From NCBI GenBank assembly GCA_002796995.1, contig PEKW01000015.1, positions 246,444-310,443 on the forward strand: DNA of 64,000 bases. The letters are read 5' to 3'. The notes under the pieces are model-generated. The model was given only the letters and a program-made list of their open reading frames with translations. It did no database searches and was not told the origin of the DNA. A program made the translations under genes and the position numbers. The stretch is from Rhizobium sp. Its GTDB lineage: Bacteria; Pseudomonadota; Alphaproteobacteria; Rhizobiales; Rhizobiaceae. Positions 7,955-17,918 of the stretch are shown piece after piece. The first letter of the stretch is position 1; each line of letters begins with the position of its first letter.

Positions 7955-9202
7955 TTACTGGGCGCGCTTGACCGCTTCGCCCATGGCCTTGGCCGCGTCG
8001 GCCGAACTCATTTCCGAATTGAAGAAGTTGGTGACGACGTCGAGGAATTCGCCGCGCACGGTGCGCGGAACCGCCATTTCATGGGCCATGGAAGGAACGA
8101 AGGTATTGTTCTTCACGGCCGCCGTCATGTCCTCGTAGGACTTGAGGGCGCAGCTGTCGAACTTGTCCAGCTTGATGTCGGTCCGGGCGGGAATGGAGCC
8201 CTTGGCCAGGTTGAAGGTTTCCTGGAACTCAGGCGACATGATCAGGCTGGCGAGCACCTTCTGGCCTTCGATACGGTCTTCGCCCGAGACCTTGAAGAAG
8301 GCGAAGCTGTCCGTGTTGAAGCTGTAGCCGTTGCCCGGGGTCGGTGCGCAGATGAAGTCCTTGCCGGGCACCTTGCCGGCGGCGAGGAATTCGCCCTTGG
8401 CCCAGTCGCCCATGATCTGGAAGCCGGCTTCGCCGTTCATCACCATGGCGGTCGCAAGGTTCCAGTCACGGCCGGAAAAGCCCGGATCGACATAGCCGCG
8501 CAGCTTGCGCAACTGGTCGAAGACCTTGACCATGGTGTCGCCGGTCAGCGCTTCCTGGTCGAGCTCGATCAGGGCCTTGCGATAGAAGTCGGCGCCCATG
8601 CTGAGCACGATCGTTTCGAAGACCGTCGCGTCCTGCCAGGGCTGGCCGCCATGGGCAAGCGGGGTGATGCCGGCGGCTTTCAGCTTGTCCGCCACGGCGT
8701 TGAATTCGTCCCAGGTCTTGGGCACTTCGGCGCCGACCTTGGCGAGCACGGTAGGATTGATCCACATCCAGTCGATACGGTGAACATTGACCGGAGCCGC
8801 GACGTACTTGCCCTTGTATTTCATGATTTCGGCCAAGGTCGGTGGCAGGACGTCGTCCCACTTCTCTGCCTTGGCCACATCCTCGACATCGGCGAGGCTG
8901 CCCTGATCGGCCCATTCCTGGATGCCGGGACCCTTCAGCTGCACGGCGGCGGGCGGGTTACCGGCCATTACGCGGGCGCGAAGAGCGGTCATCGCGGCAT
9001 CGCCGCCGCCGCCGGCGATCGGCGAATCTTCCCACTTGCCGCCCTGCTTCTCAAAGGCTTCCTTGAGCGTTCCGACGGCTTTCGCCTCTCCGCCCGAGGT
9101 CCACCAGTGAAGAACTTCCACGGTGCCGCCGGCATGGCCGGCCGCAGGAAGCATGAAGAGGGAAACGACGGTGGCAGTCAAAATGGATTTCAAGTTACGC
9201 AT
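7955..9202 (-). CDS. gtsA: Sugar ABC transporter substrate-binding protein (GtsA-like, glucose/mannose type)
   Basis: This 415-residue periplasmic protein has a signal peptide (residues 1 to about 25, ending AAGHAGG). It matches Pseudomonas GtsA in its remembered landmarks: VLHWWTSGGEAKAV, IAGGGGDAAMTAL, KGPGIQEWA, VHRIDWMWINP, LAHGGQPWQD, MGDWAKGEF and a C-terminal DVVTNFFN stretch. Members bind glucose and related hexoses. It is the first gene of a minus-strand operon gtsA-gtsB-gtsC-ATPase. Three tandem octamers lie about 120 bases upstream and may be its operator. Confidence 0.9.
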   Translation of the reverse strand: MRNLKSILTATVVSLFMLPAAGHAGGTVEVLHWWTSGGEAKAVGTLKEAFEKQGGKWEDSPIAGGGGDAAMTALRARVMAGNPPAAVQLKGPGIQEWADQGSLADVEDVAKAEKWDDVLPPTLAEIMKYKGKYVAAPVNVHRIDWMWINPTVLAKVGAEVPKTWDEFNAVADKLKAAGITPLAHGGQPWQDATVFETIVLSMGADFYRKALIELDQEALTGDTMVKVFDQLRKLRGYVDPGFSGRDWNLATAMVMNGEAGFQIMGDWAKGEFLAAGKVPGKDFICAPTPGNGYSFNTDSFAFFKVSGEDRIEGQKVLASLIMSPEFQETFNLAKGSIPARTDIKLDKFDSCALKSYEDMTAAVKNNTFVPSMAHEMAVPRTVRGEFLDVVTNFFNSEMSSADAAKAMGEAVKRAQ

Positions 9203-9319
9203 GGCATCCTCCCGATTATGACGGACACAAGGGTCCGATTGCCGAATGGCATTTGGAAAAGGCTACTTTGTTCTGCGTAGGTACCCGCGGTCGCCAATAT
9301 GCGCGCTTTGCGGGCATCT

Positions 9320-9343
9320 GAACGATATCACGATACAACGATA
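9320..9343. repeat. Three tandem octamers NNACGATA upstream of the sugar ABC operon
   Basis: On the plus strand the octamers GAACGATA, TCACGATA and CAACGATA follow each other without gap. On the minus strand, which the operon reads, this is TATCGTTG-TATCGTGA-TATCGTTC. They lie between the stop of the PEP synthase gene and the start of gtsA. Phased short direct repeats in such a place are typical of regulator binding sites; which regulator is unknown. Confidence 0.5.
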
Positions 9344-9417
9344 TGACCGGCATGTTTTGACACCGATCAATCGGTGCGGGAGATTTCGCCCGCACCGCTT
9401 CTGCTTGTCGCCGGCTG

Positions 9418-11814
9418 TCAGTCGCGGCCGGCCTTGGCCTTTTCGGCTTGGGCGACGATCTGCTTCACTGCGATGAAACTGTCCGGACTGACCGACATCG
9501 AGTCGATGCCGCATTCGACCAGGAACTCGGCGAATTCCGGATGGTCGCTCGGCGCCTGGCCGCATAGACCGATCTTGGCTCCCGCCTTGTTGGCTTCGGA
9601 AATCACCTTCTCGATCATCCATTTGACCGCCTCGTCCTGTTCATCGAACAGGTCGGCCAGTTCGCCGGAATCGCGGTCGACGCCGAGGGTGAGCTGCGTG
9701 AGGTCGTTCGATCCGATCGAGAAGCCGTCGAAGCGGTCGGCAAACTTGGCCGCCAGAATGACGTTCGAGGGGATCTCGCACATGACATAGACCTGGAGGC
9801 CGTTCTCGCCGCGCTTCAGGCCGTTCTCCGCCATGACGCCGAGCACCTTGTCGGCTTCGCCGACCGAGCGGCAGAAGGGGATCATGACGACCACATTGGT
9901 AAAGCCCATCTCGTCGCGCAGGCGCTTGATGGCCCGGCATTCGAGCGCGAAGCCGTTGCGGTAGCGGGGCGAATAATAGCGCGACGCGCCACGGAAGCCG
10001 ATCATCGGGTTCTCTTCCGCCGGCTCGAATTCCGCGCCGCCGATGAGACCGGCATATTCATTGGTCTTGAAGTCGCTCATGCGAACGATCACCGGCTTCG
10101 GGTAGACGGCGGCAGCAAGACGTCCCAGACCAAGGGCCAGCTTGTCGACGAAATAATCCGGCTTGTTGTCGTAGCCGGCGGTCAGCGCGGCGATCTCGGC
10201 CTTCGCCTTCTCGTCCTTCAACCGGTCGAAGTGGACGAGCGCCATGGGATGGACGCGGATGGCATTGGAGACGACGAACTCCATGCGGGCGAGGCCGATG
10301 CCGTCGGCTGGCAGGCGCCACCAGCGGAAGGCCGAACCCGGATTGGCGAGGTTGAGCATCACCTTGGTCTTCGTTTCCGGCAGGTCGGTGACGTCGAGTT
10401 CCTCAACCGAAAAATCGCCGATATCCTGATAGATGAAGCCTTCGTCGCCCTCGGCGCAGGAGATGGTCACGTCCTGGCCGGTATGCAGGATCTCCGTGGC
10501 ATTGCCGGTGCCGACGACGGCGGGCAAGCCGAGTTCGCGGCTGACGATGGCGGCGTGCGAGGTGCGGCCGCCGTGGTCGGTGACGATGGCTGCGGCGCGC
10601 TTCATGATGGGCACCCAGTCAGGGTCCGTAGTCTGGGTGACGAGGATCGAGCCCTCGACGAACTTGTCGATGTCCTTTGCCGTCTCGATCAGGCAGACCT
10701 GACCGCTGGCGATCGCATCGCCGATGGACAGGCCCTTGGTCAGGAGCTTGCCCTTGTTGTGGATCGTATAGGACTTGAAGATGCCGACGTCACGCCGTGC
10801 CTGGACTGTTTCCGGCCGGGCCTGGACGATATACATGTCGCCGCTATTGCCGTCGCGTGCCCATTCCATGTCCATCGGGCAGCCGTAATGCTTTTCGATG
10901 GTCGCCGCCCAGCGGGCGAGCTCGACGATTTCCGGGTCGCTCAGCACCCAGGCCGCGCGCTCGGCTTTGGAGGTGGGCACGTTGCGGGTCGGCTTGTCGC
11001 CGACCGCATAGATCATCTTGATGTCCTTGGCGCCCTTCTTCTTCTCGATGATCGGCGATAGCGCCTTGTCGTCGAGCAGCGGCTTGAAGACCTGGTATTC
11101 GTCCGGGTCCACGGTGCCCTGAACGACGTTTTCACCAAGCCCCCAGGCGGCGTTGATCAGCACCACCTTGTCGAACCCGGTCTCGGTATCGATCGAAAAC
11201 ATCACGCCCGAACCGCCGATGTCGGAGCGCACCATCTGTTGCACGCCGATCGACAGCGCCACCTTCATGTGGTCGAAACCCTTGGTCTTGCGGTAGCTGA
11301 TGGCGCGATCGGTGAAGAGCGAGGCATAGCAGCGGCGGCAGGCATCGATCAGGGCCGTTTCGCCCTTGATGTTGAGGAAGGTTTCCTGCTGGCCGGCAAA
11401 GCTGGCATCGGGAAGGTCTTCTGCCGTGGCGCTGGATCGCACCGCGACCTCGACTTCGTCCACGCCGGCCCGCTTCGACAATTCGCGGTAAGCCGCACGG
11501 ATTGCGGCTTCGAGGTCTGCGGGCCAGTCGCCCTTGAGGAAGATGTTGCGGATGGCCTCGCCGGTCTCGGAGAGCGTGGCCTTTCCGGCTTCCCATTGCG
11601 CGAGGAAGGAGGTCATGCGCTCCTGGAGCGCATTGGCCGTGACATAGCTCCAGTAGGCGTCTGCCGTTGTGGCGAAACCGGGCGGCACGCGAATGCCGCC
11701 GGCAGCCAGGGTTTGCACCATTTCACCCAGCGAGGCGTTCTTGCCGCCGACGCGCGGGACGTCGTGACGCCCCAGTGTTTCGAACCATGCGATGGACTGC
11801 TGCACTGTGGACAT
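9418..11814 (-). CDS. ppsA: Phosphoenolpyruvate synthase
   Basis: The enzyme makes PEP from pyruvate with ATP (to AMP and phosphate), feeding gluconeogenesis. The 798-residue protein begins with the ATP-grasp domain (VGGKNASLGEM, PPGFATTADAYW near residues 20-50; RSSATAEDLPDASFAGQQET near 120). The phosphohistidine swivelling domain follows (GGRTSHAAIVSRELGLPAVV). The C-terminal TIM barrel binds PEP/pyruvate (SIGSNDLTQLTLGVDRD, GLCGQAPSD). The start at 11814 matches E. coli PpsA and has a GGGAGGG ribosome site; a longer frame to 11910 is not needed. It faces away from the exbB gene. Confidence 0.95.
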   Translation of the reverse strand: MSTVQQSIAWFETLGRHDVPRVGGKNASLGEMVQTLAAGGIRVPPGFATTADAYWSYVTANALQERMTSFLAQWEAGKATLSETGEAIRNIFLKGDWPADLEAAIRAAYRELSKRAGVDEVEVAVRSSATAEDLPDASFAGQQETFLNIKGETALIDACRRCYASLFTDRAISYRKTKGFDHMKVALSIGVQQMVRSDIGGSGVMFSIDTETGFDKVVLINAAWGLGENVVQGTVDPDEYQVFKPLLDDKALSPIIEKKKGAKDIKMIYAVGDKPTRNVPTSKAERAAWVLSDPEIVELARWAATIEKHYGCPMDMEWARDGNSGDMYIVQARPETVQARRDVGIFKSYTIHNKGKLLTKGLSIGDAIASGQVCLIETAKDIDKFVEGSILVTQTTDPDWVPIMKRAAAIVTDHGGRTSHAAIVSRELGLPAVVGTGNATEILHTGQDVTISCAEGDEGFIYQDIGDFSVEELDVTDLPETKTKVMLNLANPGSAFRWWRLPADGIGLARMEFVVSNAIRVHPMALVHFDRLKDEKAKAEIAALTAGYDNKPDYFVDKLALGLGRLAAAVYPKPVIVRMSDFKTNEYAGLIGGAEFEPAEENPMIGFRGASRYYSPRYRNGFALECRAIKRLRDEMGFTNVVVMIPFCRSVGEADKVLGVMAENGLKRGENGLQVYVMCEIPSNVILAAKFADRFDGFSIGSNDLTQLTLGVDRDSGELADLFDEQDEAVKWMIEKVISEANKAGAKIGLCGQAPSDHPEFAEFLVECGIDSMSVSPDSFIAVKQIVAQAEKAKAGRD

Positions 11815-12209
11815 GGAAACCCTCCCGTATCGTGTTCTTGATGGCGGACCGAGGCCGTCGGCTGCAATGTTGTGGAGAATAACCACCTCAGGATCACGGT
11901 GCTTTGACAATAATCAAAGAGCCTCTGATTGCAGCGGAACCTGCCGCGCCCCAACAGCTCTCCTCCTTTGATCCGCCCTTCGAGCCGCTGCGTCGTCGCA
12001 TGGCTTCCTCCTTGAGTCATAGGCGGCGGATTTCGGCGGCCGACGAATTCTGGTGGACGGTGATCAACTTTTTCAGTCGTCCGTCCTGCATATTACTTGT
12101 CAATCTAACTCAAGTTTAATAACGAGAAAGCATTCGACGCATGGCGCTGATCTTCGGGCCGCGGCTTGCGTACCATGTCTTCACTGCCCTGTCAGAAAAG
12201 GAACTCCCA
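11815..12209. other. Divergent intergenic region, ppsA / exbB
   Basis: These 395 bases separate two divergent transcription units and must hold both promoters. The exbB-proximal half is visibly AT-richer than its surroundings. Besides the inverted repeat at 12095-12115, I see no gene, tRNA or recognisable riboswitch. Short open frames here lack ribosome sites and family resemblance. Confidence 0.6.
12095..12115. promoter_or_regulatory. Inverted repeat, candidate iron-regulator operator upstream of exbB
   Basis: Arms ACTTG (12095-12099) and CAAGT (12111-12115) form a perfect 5-bp inverted repeat around an AT-rich 11-base spacer, about 95 bases before the exbB start. exbB-exbD-tonB operons in rhizobia are iron-regulated through RirA, Irr or Fur/Mur-type factors. 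This repeat does not match the Irr box I remember, so it is only a candidate site. Confidence 0.35.
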
Positions 12210-13178
<969 letters not shown>

Positions 13179-13183
13179 CGGAC

Positions 13184-13656
<473 letters not shown>

Positions 13657-13660
<4 letters not shown>

Positions 13661-14610
13661 GCCGGGACCCGCTGCAGCGCTCCCCGGGCCGGGCGTTCGG
13701 CGAGCTCATGCTCTGGACGTCGGCGGCTCTCTGCGTCGCGGCCGTTCATGCCGGGGCGGTCGCTCTGCTGCTGCTGCGGGAACCGGAGATGGTGGTCGAG
13801 GACGCGGCTCCCCCGGCCGCAATCATGATCGAACTTGCGCCCGAACCGGTTGCCGAGGTGACGGAGGAGGAGCAGATCGTCCCCGACCAGGTCGATGCCG
13901 AAGAGATCAAGACGGCCTCGCACGAGCCGGTTCCGGAGCTGGTCGAGGAACCGCCACCTGATGAACCCATGCCGCAACCCGTTCCCGAGCCACCGGTCGA
14001 GGAGGTGGTGGAACAGGTGCCGGAGCCCGTGGTCGAGCCGCCGCCGCTTCCTCCCGAGCCCTTGCCGGAGCCGGTCGAGGAGATCGATCCGATCGAACAG
14101 ATGGTGATGGCGCAGCTGGAGAATGTGGCCGTTCCGATCCCCGTGATGCGACCGCCACCGCCGAAGCCGGTCGAGGAAAAGCAGAAGAAAGCGCCGGAGA
14201 AAAAGAAGGTGGAGAAGCCCAAGGCCCCGCCTCCGCCGGCATCCGAAGCCGCGCGAAAGGCGAAGGTCGAGACTGCCCAGGCCGATCGCACGGCGGCGAA
14301 GGCGACCAGCACCGGCGGCGGGCGCAATGTCAGCCCTGCCAAGTGGCAGTCGCGTTTGATGTCGCATCTGGAGCGCCGCAAGCGTTATCCGTCCGAAGCG
14401 CGCAGCAATCGCGAAGAAGGCACCGTCTATGTGCGCTTCCGCATCGACGACGGTGGCAATGTGCTCTCGGTGTCGCTGTCGCGCTCGTCCGGCCATTCGA
14501 GCCTTGATCAGGCGGTACTCGAGATGGTGCGCCGGGCATCGCCCGTTCCCGCCCCGCCGCCGGGCGTCAGCAAGACGATCACCGCGCCGGTGCGGTTCAA
14601 TATTCGCTAG
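13657..14610 (+). CDS. tonB: Energy transducer TonB
   Basis: This 317-residue protein spans from the inner membrane to outer-membrane receptors. A short cytoplasmic tail and one transmembrane helix (about residues 20-45) come first. A long Pro/Glu-rich, then Pro/Lys-rich, linker follows (about 50-205), with runs such as EPVPELVEEPPPDEP. The C-terminal TonB domain begins at KWQSRLMSHLERRKRYPSEA and contains GTVYVRFRIDDGGNV and the S..LD.AVLEMVRRASP segment. The GTG start at 13657 overlaps the exbD stop. It transmits proton-motive force for iron-siderophore and heme uptake; no receptor gene is adjacent. Confidence 0.92.
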
Positions 14611-14613
14611 CGT

Positions 14614-16134
14614 CTAGTTGAGGTGGGATTCGATTGCCGCCAGCACGGTTTCGACCGGGCTGGCGCTATCGACGCGGTTCCAGCGCATCGGCCCCAGATC
14701 CTTCGCCAGCTGCGCTTGCAGCACGTCGACGGTCGCGTCGGACGCGCCCTGCGGTCTTGATTGAACACGTGCCATCAGCACTGAAGGATCTGCGTCCAGC
14801 CAGATGCCGGTGAAGGGTACGCCGAGTTTTTCCGCGAGCGACTGGATGGCGTCGCGATCTTCCGGGCGGTCGAAGACGGCGTCGACGAGCACGGCTCCCC
14901 CCCCGGAGAGGATGAGGCGCGCTAGCTCGACGAGTTCCTGATAAACCTTGCGGGAGACCTCAGAACGATAGGCATCGAGTGGCAGCCGCTCATCGGGATC
15001 CGCGCCGAACATCGCCTTGCGGATGCGGTCGCTTTCGAGGATGCGGGCTCCCGGCGGGCCGGCCAGTCGCGGCGCGAGCGCCTCGGCGAGTGTCGACTTG
15101 CCGGAACCGCTCAATCCGCCGATGGCCACGAGCCGTGGCGCGCCTGAAACCAGCAGCGATGCGGCGAAATCGAAATAGGCCCTGGCGCTCTGGGCCAAAG
15201 GACCCTCCGCATCGACGCCTTCCTCGATCTGCGTGCCGGTGACGTGGGCGCGCACGGCCGCCCGGACCGCCATGAAGAAGGGCAGAAGGACAAAGCCGTC
15301 GTCGTCGCGGCTTATGTCGAGATAGCGGTTGACGACGATATTGGTGAAATCGGCGAAACCGCGCTGCCAGAGATCCATCAACAGGAAGGCGAGATCATAG
15401 AGCACGTCGACCGTGGCGATCTGGTCGTTGAAGTCGATGCAGTCGAACATGCGCGGCCCGGCCGGGCTCATGTAGAGGTTTCTCAGGTGCAGGTCGCCGT
15501 GGCAGAGCCGAACCTTGCCCTCGGTTTCCCGACGATCCATCAGGGCGACGTGGTCTGCCCAGGAGCGCCGGAAGGCATCGGTGAGACGCCTGACGGAATC
15601 CGTTGCGAAAACATGGCTGGTGGCAAAGCCCGCCTCGTTGATGTCGAGCACGCCGGCCATGTTGGCCGAGCCGCTGCCGGCGTGAACAACCGGGGCTGCG
15701 GCATGGACGGCGGCGATCATCGCCGCGGTTTCCCGCATCAGGGGCGCATTCAACCTGCCTTCCGTCGCCATGCGGTCGAACAGGTCGTGCTGGGCGAAAC
15801 GGTTCATCTCGACGACCACGTCCAGAGCTTCACCTTCGCCATCGAAGGCCAGTCGCCCGTCCGCTTCGCGGGTGATGCGGCGGATGCCGAGATAGAGGTC
15901 CGGCGTGGCGCGGCTGTTGAGCTCGACCTCGCGACGGCAGTAGTGCAGGCGCAGGTCATAGGTCGAGAAGTCGACATAGGGCAGCTTGACCGCGCGCTTC
16001 AGCTTGTAGGCGCGGCCATCGATCAGGAAGACCAGCGAGATGTGGGTTTCGATGATCTTTACCGAGCCCGTCTCGTCGTAGGTTTCCGGGGCGCTCAGAA
16101 AGGCGATCGCCGCCGACTGATCGTGAATATCCAT
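14614..16134 (-). CDS. Two-domain protein: aminoglycoside-phosphotransferase-like kinase plus AAA/P-loop kinase domain
   Basis: This 506-residue soluble protein joins two domains. The N-terminal part (about 1-330) resembles APH/choline-kinase-like enzymes, with the catalytic loop LCHGDLHLRNLYM and the metal-binding DCIDFND. The C-terminal part (about 335-506) is a P-loop domain with Walker A GLSGSGKST and a downstream LESDRIRK / VDAVFDRPEDRD pattern, like gluconate or zeta-toxin-type kinases. The fusion is widespread in proteobacteria, but I know of no established substrate. It converges on the tonB gene, whose stop is 3 bases away. Confidence 0.8.
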   Translation of the reverse strand: MDIHDQSAAIAFLSAPETYDETGSVKIIETHISLVFLIDGRAYKLKRAVKLPYVDFSTYDLRLHYCRREVELNSRATPDLYLGIRRITREADGRLAFDGEGEALDVVVEMNRFAQHDLFDRMATEGRLNAPLMRETAAMIAAVHAAAPVVHAGSGSANMAGVLDINEAGFATSHVFATDSVRRLTDAFRRSWADHVALMDRRETEGKVRLCHGDLHLRNLYMSPAGPRMFDCIDFNDQIATVDVLYDLAFLLMDLWQRGFADFTNIVVNRYLDISRDDDGFVLLPFFMAVRAAVRAHVTGTQIEEGVDAEGPLAQSARAYFDFAASLLVSGAPRLVAIGGLSGSGKSTLAEALAPRLAGPPGARILESDRIRKAMFGADPDERLPLDAYRSEVSRKVYQELVELARLILSGGGAVLVDAVFDRPEDRDAIQSLAEKLGVPFTGIWLDADPSVLMARVQSRPQGASDATVDVLQAQLAKDLGPMRWNRVDSASPVETVLAAIESHLN

Positions 16135-16249
16135 TCGCTCGCCCCGAAATGCCGCCAGATCACAGCGGGCACCTTGGCCGATTCCAAAAGCGAAGGCCAG
16201 TGCGGCCGGTCAAACCTTGGTCTGAGGCGCTTGAAATGTCACGGAAAAT

Positions 16250-16293
16250 TCAAAAAGGAAAGGCCACGCGGTCCCTTCGAACCGCGTGGCCTT
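16250..16293 (-). terminator. Rho-independent terminator of the amaB-like gene
   Basis: A perfect 13-bp stem (16260-16272 with 16281-16293, AAGGCCACGCGGT) encloses an 8-base loop. Read on the minus strand it is followed by a T-rich tract. It lies just after the stop of the dehydrogenase gene. Confidence 0.8.
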
Positions 16294-16316
16294 CAATCCT
16301 GTGGCAGGATCGCCGA

Positions 16317-17858
16317 TCAGCCCACGTCGAACTTGACGCCCTGGGCGAGCGGCAGGGTCTTGCCGTAGTTGATCGTGTTGGTGGCGCGGCGCATATAGGC
16401 CTTCCAGGAGTCGGAGCCGGATTCGCGACCGCCGCCGGTTTCCTTTTCGCCACCGAAGGCGCCGCCGATTTCAGCACCGGACGGGCCGATGTTCACGTTG
16501 GCGATGCCGCAATCCGAGCCGCGGTCCGACACGAAGGCTTCCGCCTCGCGCAGGTCGTTGGTGAAGATCGACGACGAGAGGCCCTGGGGAACGTCGTTGT
16601 TCAGCGCGAGCGCTTCGTCGAACTCCTTGTACTTCATGACGTAGAGGATCGGCGCGAAGGTTTCCTCGACGACCGGGCCGGTCTGGGCCGGCATTTCGAC
16701 GAGCGCCGGACGAACGTAGAAGGCTTCCGCAGCATCGCCTGCGTTCACCCGTTCGCCACCGGCAACCTTGCCGCCGGCCGCCTTGGCGGCATCGAGTGCA
16801 TGCTGCATGCGGTCGAAGGCACCCTTGTCGATCAGCGGGCCGATCAGGTTGCCGGCTTCCAGCGGGTTGCCGATGGTGACGGAACCGTAGGCCTTGATCA
16901 GGCGCGGCACGAGCGTGTCGTAGACGCTTTCATGGACGAAGAGGCGACGCAGCGAGGTGCAGCGCTGTCCGGCGGTACCCATGGCTGCGAAGGCGACGCC
17001 GCGCAGCGTCAGGTCGAGGTCGGCAGTCGGGCCGACGATCGCCGCATTGTTGCCGCCGAGCTCGAGGATCGAGCGGCCGAAACGGGTGGCGACGCGCGGG
17101 CCGACGGTGCGGCCCATGGCGGTCGAGCCGGTTGCCGAGATCAGCGGAACCTTCGGATGGTCGACGAGCACTTCGCCGATGTCGCGGCCACCGATCAGCA
17201 GGGTCGACAAGTTGGCAGGCGCCTTGCCGCCATCGGCGACGTAACGGCTGACGGCCTTTTCGAAGATCGCCTGGGTGGCGATGGCGGTGAGCGGGGTCTT
17301 TTCCGACGGCTTCCAGATCGTCGAGTTGCCGCAGACCAGCGCCAGCGCCGAATTCCATGCCCAGACGGCGACCGGGAAGTTGAAGGCCGAGATGATGCCG
17401 GTGACACCGAGCGGATGCCAGGTTTCCATCATGCGGTGCTCGGAACGCTCGGTGGCGATCGTCAGGCCGTAGAGCTGACGCGACAGGCCGACGGCGAAAT
17501 CGCAGATGTCGATCATTTCCTGGACTTCGCCGAGACCTTCCGAGGTGATCTTGCCGACTTCGATGGAGACCAGACGACCGAGATCGGCCTTGGCGGCACG
17601 CAGTTCCTCGCCGAGCAGGCGGATCAGTTCGCCACGCTTGGGCGCCGGGACGAGACGCCATTCGAGAAAGGCCTGATGGGCGGCGCCGATGGCAGTCTTG
17701 GTGTCGGCGGCATTGATCTCGGCAACGGCGGCGATCTTCTCGCCGTTGATCGGCGAGCGGACGGAGAGCGTGCCGCCGGCGAGGCTGGCGGCGGGCACGC
17801 CGAGGCGGCCCATGATGGCGGCCACTTCGGCCGTGAAGTTCAGGTTGGCAAGGGTCAT
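16317..17858 (-). CDS. amaB: ALDH7-type L-2-aminoadipate-6-semialdehyde dehydrogenase (AmaB-like)
   Basis: The predicted reaction is NAD(P)-dependent oxidation of 2-aminoadipate 6-semialdehyde (in equilibrium with piperideine-6-carboxylate) to 2-aminoadipate. The 513-residue protein has the ALDH glutamate segment (ILELGGNNAAIV), the catalytic cysteine in TAGQRCTSLRR, and the ALDH7/antiquitin C-terminus (NVNIGPSGAEIGGAFGGEKET, GSDSWKAYMRR). The downstream gene on the same strand is a pipecolate-oxidase-like flavoprotein, matching the amaA-amaB pairing of Pseudomonas lysine/pipecolate catabolism. The order here is oxidase first in transcription, then dehydrogenase. Confidence 0.85.
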   Translation of the reverse strand: MTLANLNFTAEVAAIMGRLGVPAASLAGGTLSVRSPINGEKIAAVAEINAADTKTAIGAAHQAFLEWRLVPAPKRGELIRLLGEELRAAKADLGRLVSIEVGKITSEGLGEVQEMIDICDFAVGLSRQLYGLTIATERSEHRMMETWHPLGVTGIISAFNFPVAVWAWNSALALVCGNSTIWKPSEKTPLTAIATQAIFEKAVSRYVADGGKAPANLSTLLIGGRDIGEVLVDHPKVPLISATGSTAMGRTVGPRVATRFGRSILELGGNNAAIVGPTADLDLTLRGVAFAAMGTAGQRCTSLRRLFVHESVYDTLVPRLIKAYGSVTIGNPLEAGNLIGPLIDKGAFDRMQHALDAAKAAGGKVAGGERVNAGDAAEAFYVRPALVEMPAQTGPVVEETFAPILYVMKYKEFDEALALNNDVPQGLSSSIFTNDLREAEAFVSDRGSDCGIANVNIGPSGAEIGGAFGGEKETGGGRESGSDSWKAYMRRATNTINYGKTLPLAQGVKFDVG

Positions 17859-17918
17859 GGTGTTCCTTCCAGTGATTTCGGATTGTCCGTTATCGGTTGT
17901 CTTCGAGGTGCGTCTTCT

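Noticed and set aside
4936..9202. Glycerol-3-phosphate (Ugp) importer as the identity of the ABC operon
   Set aside because: Only the ATPase belongs to the UgpC-labelled class. The binding protein matches the glucose-type GtsA in many landmarks and not UgpB.
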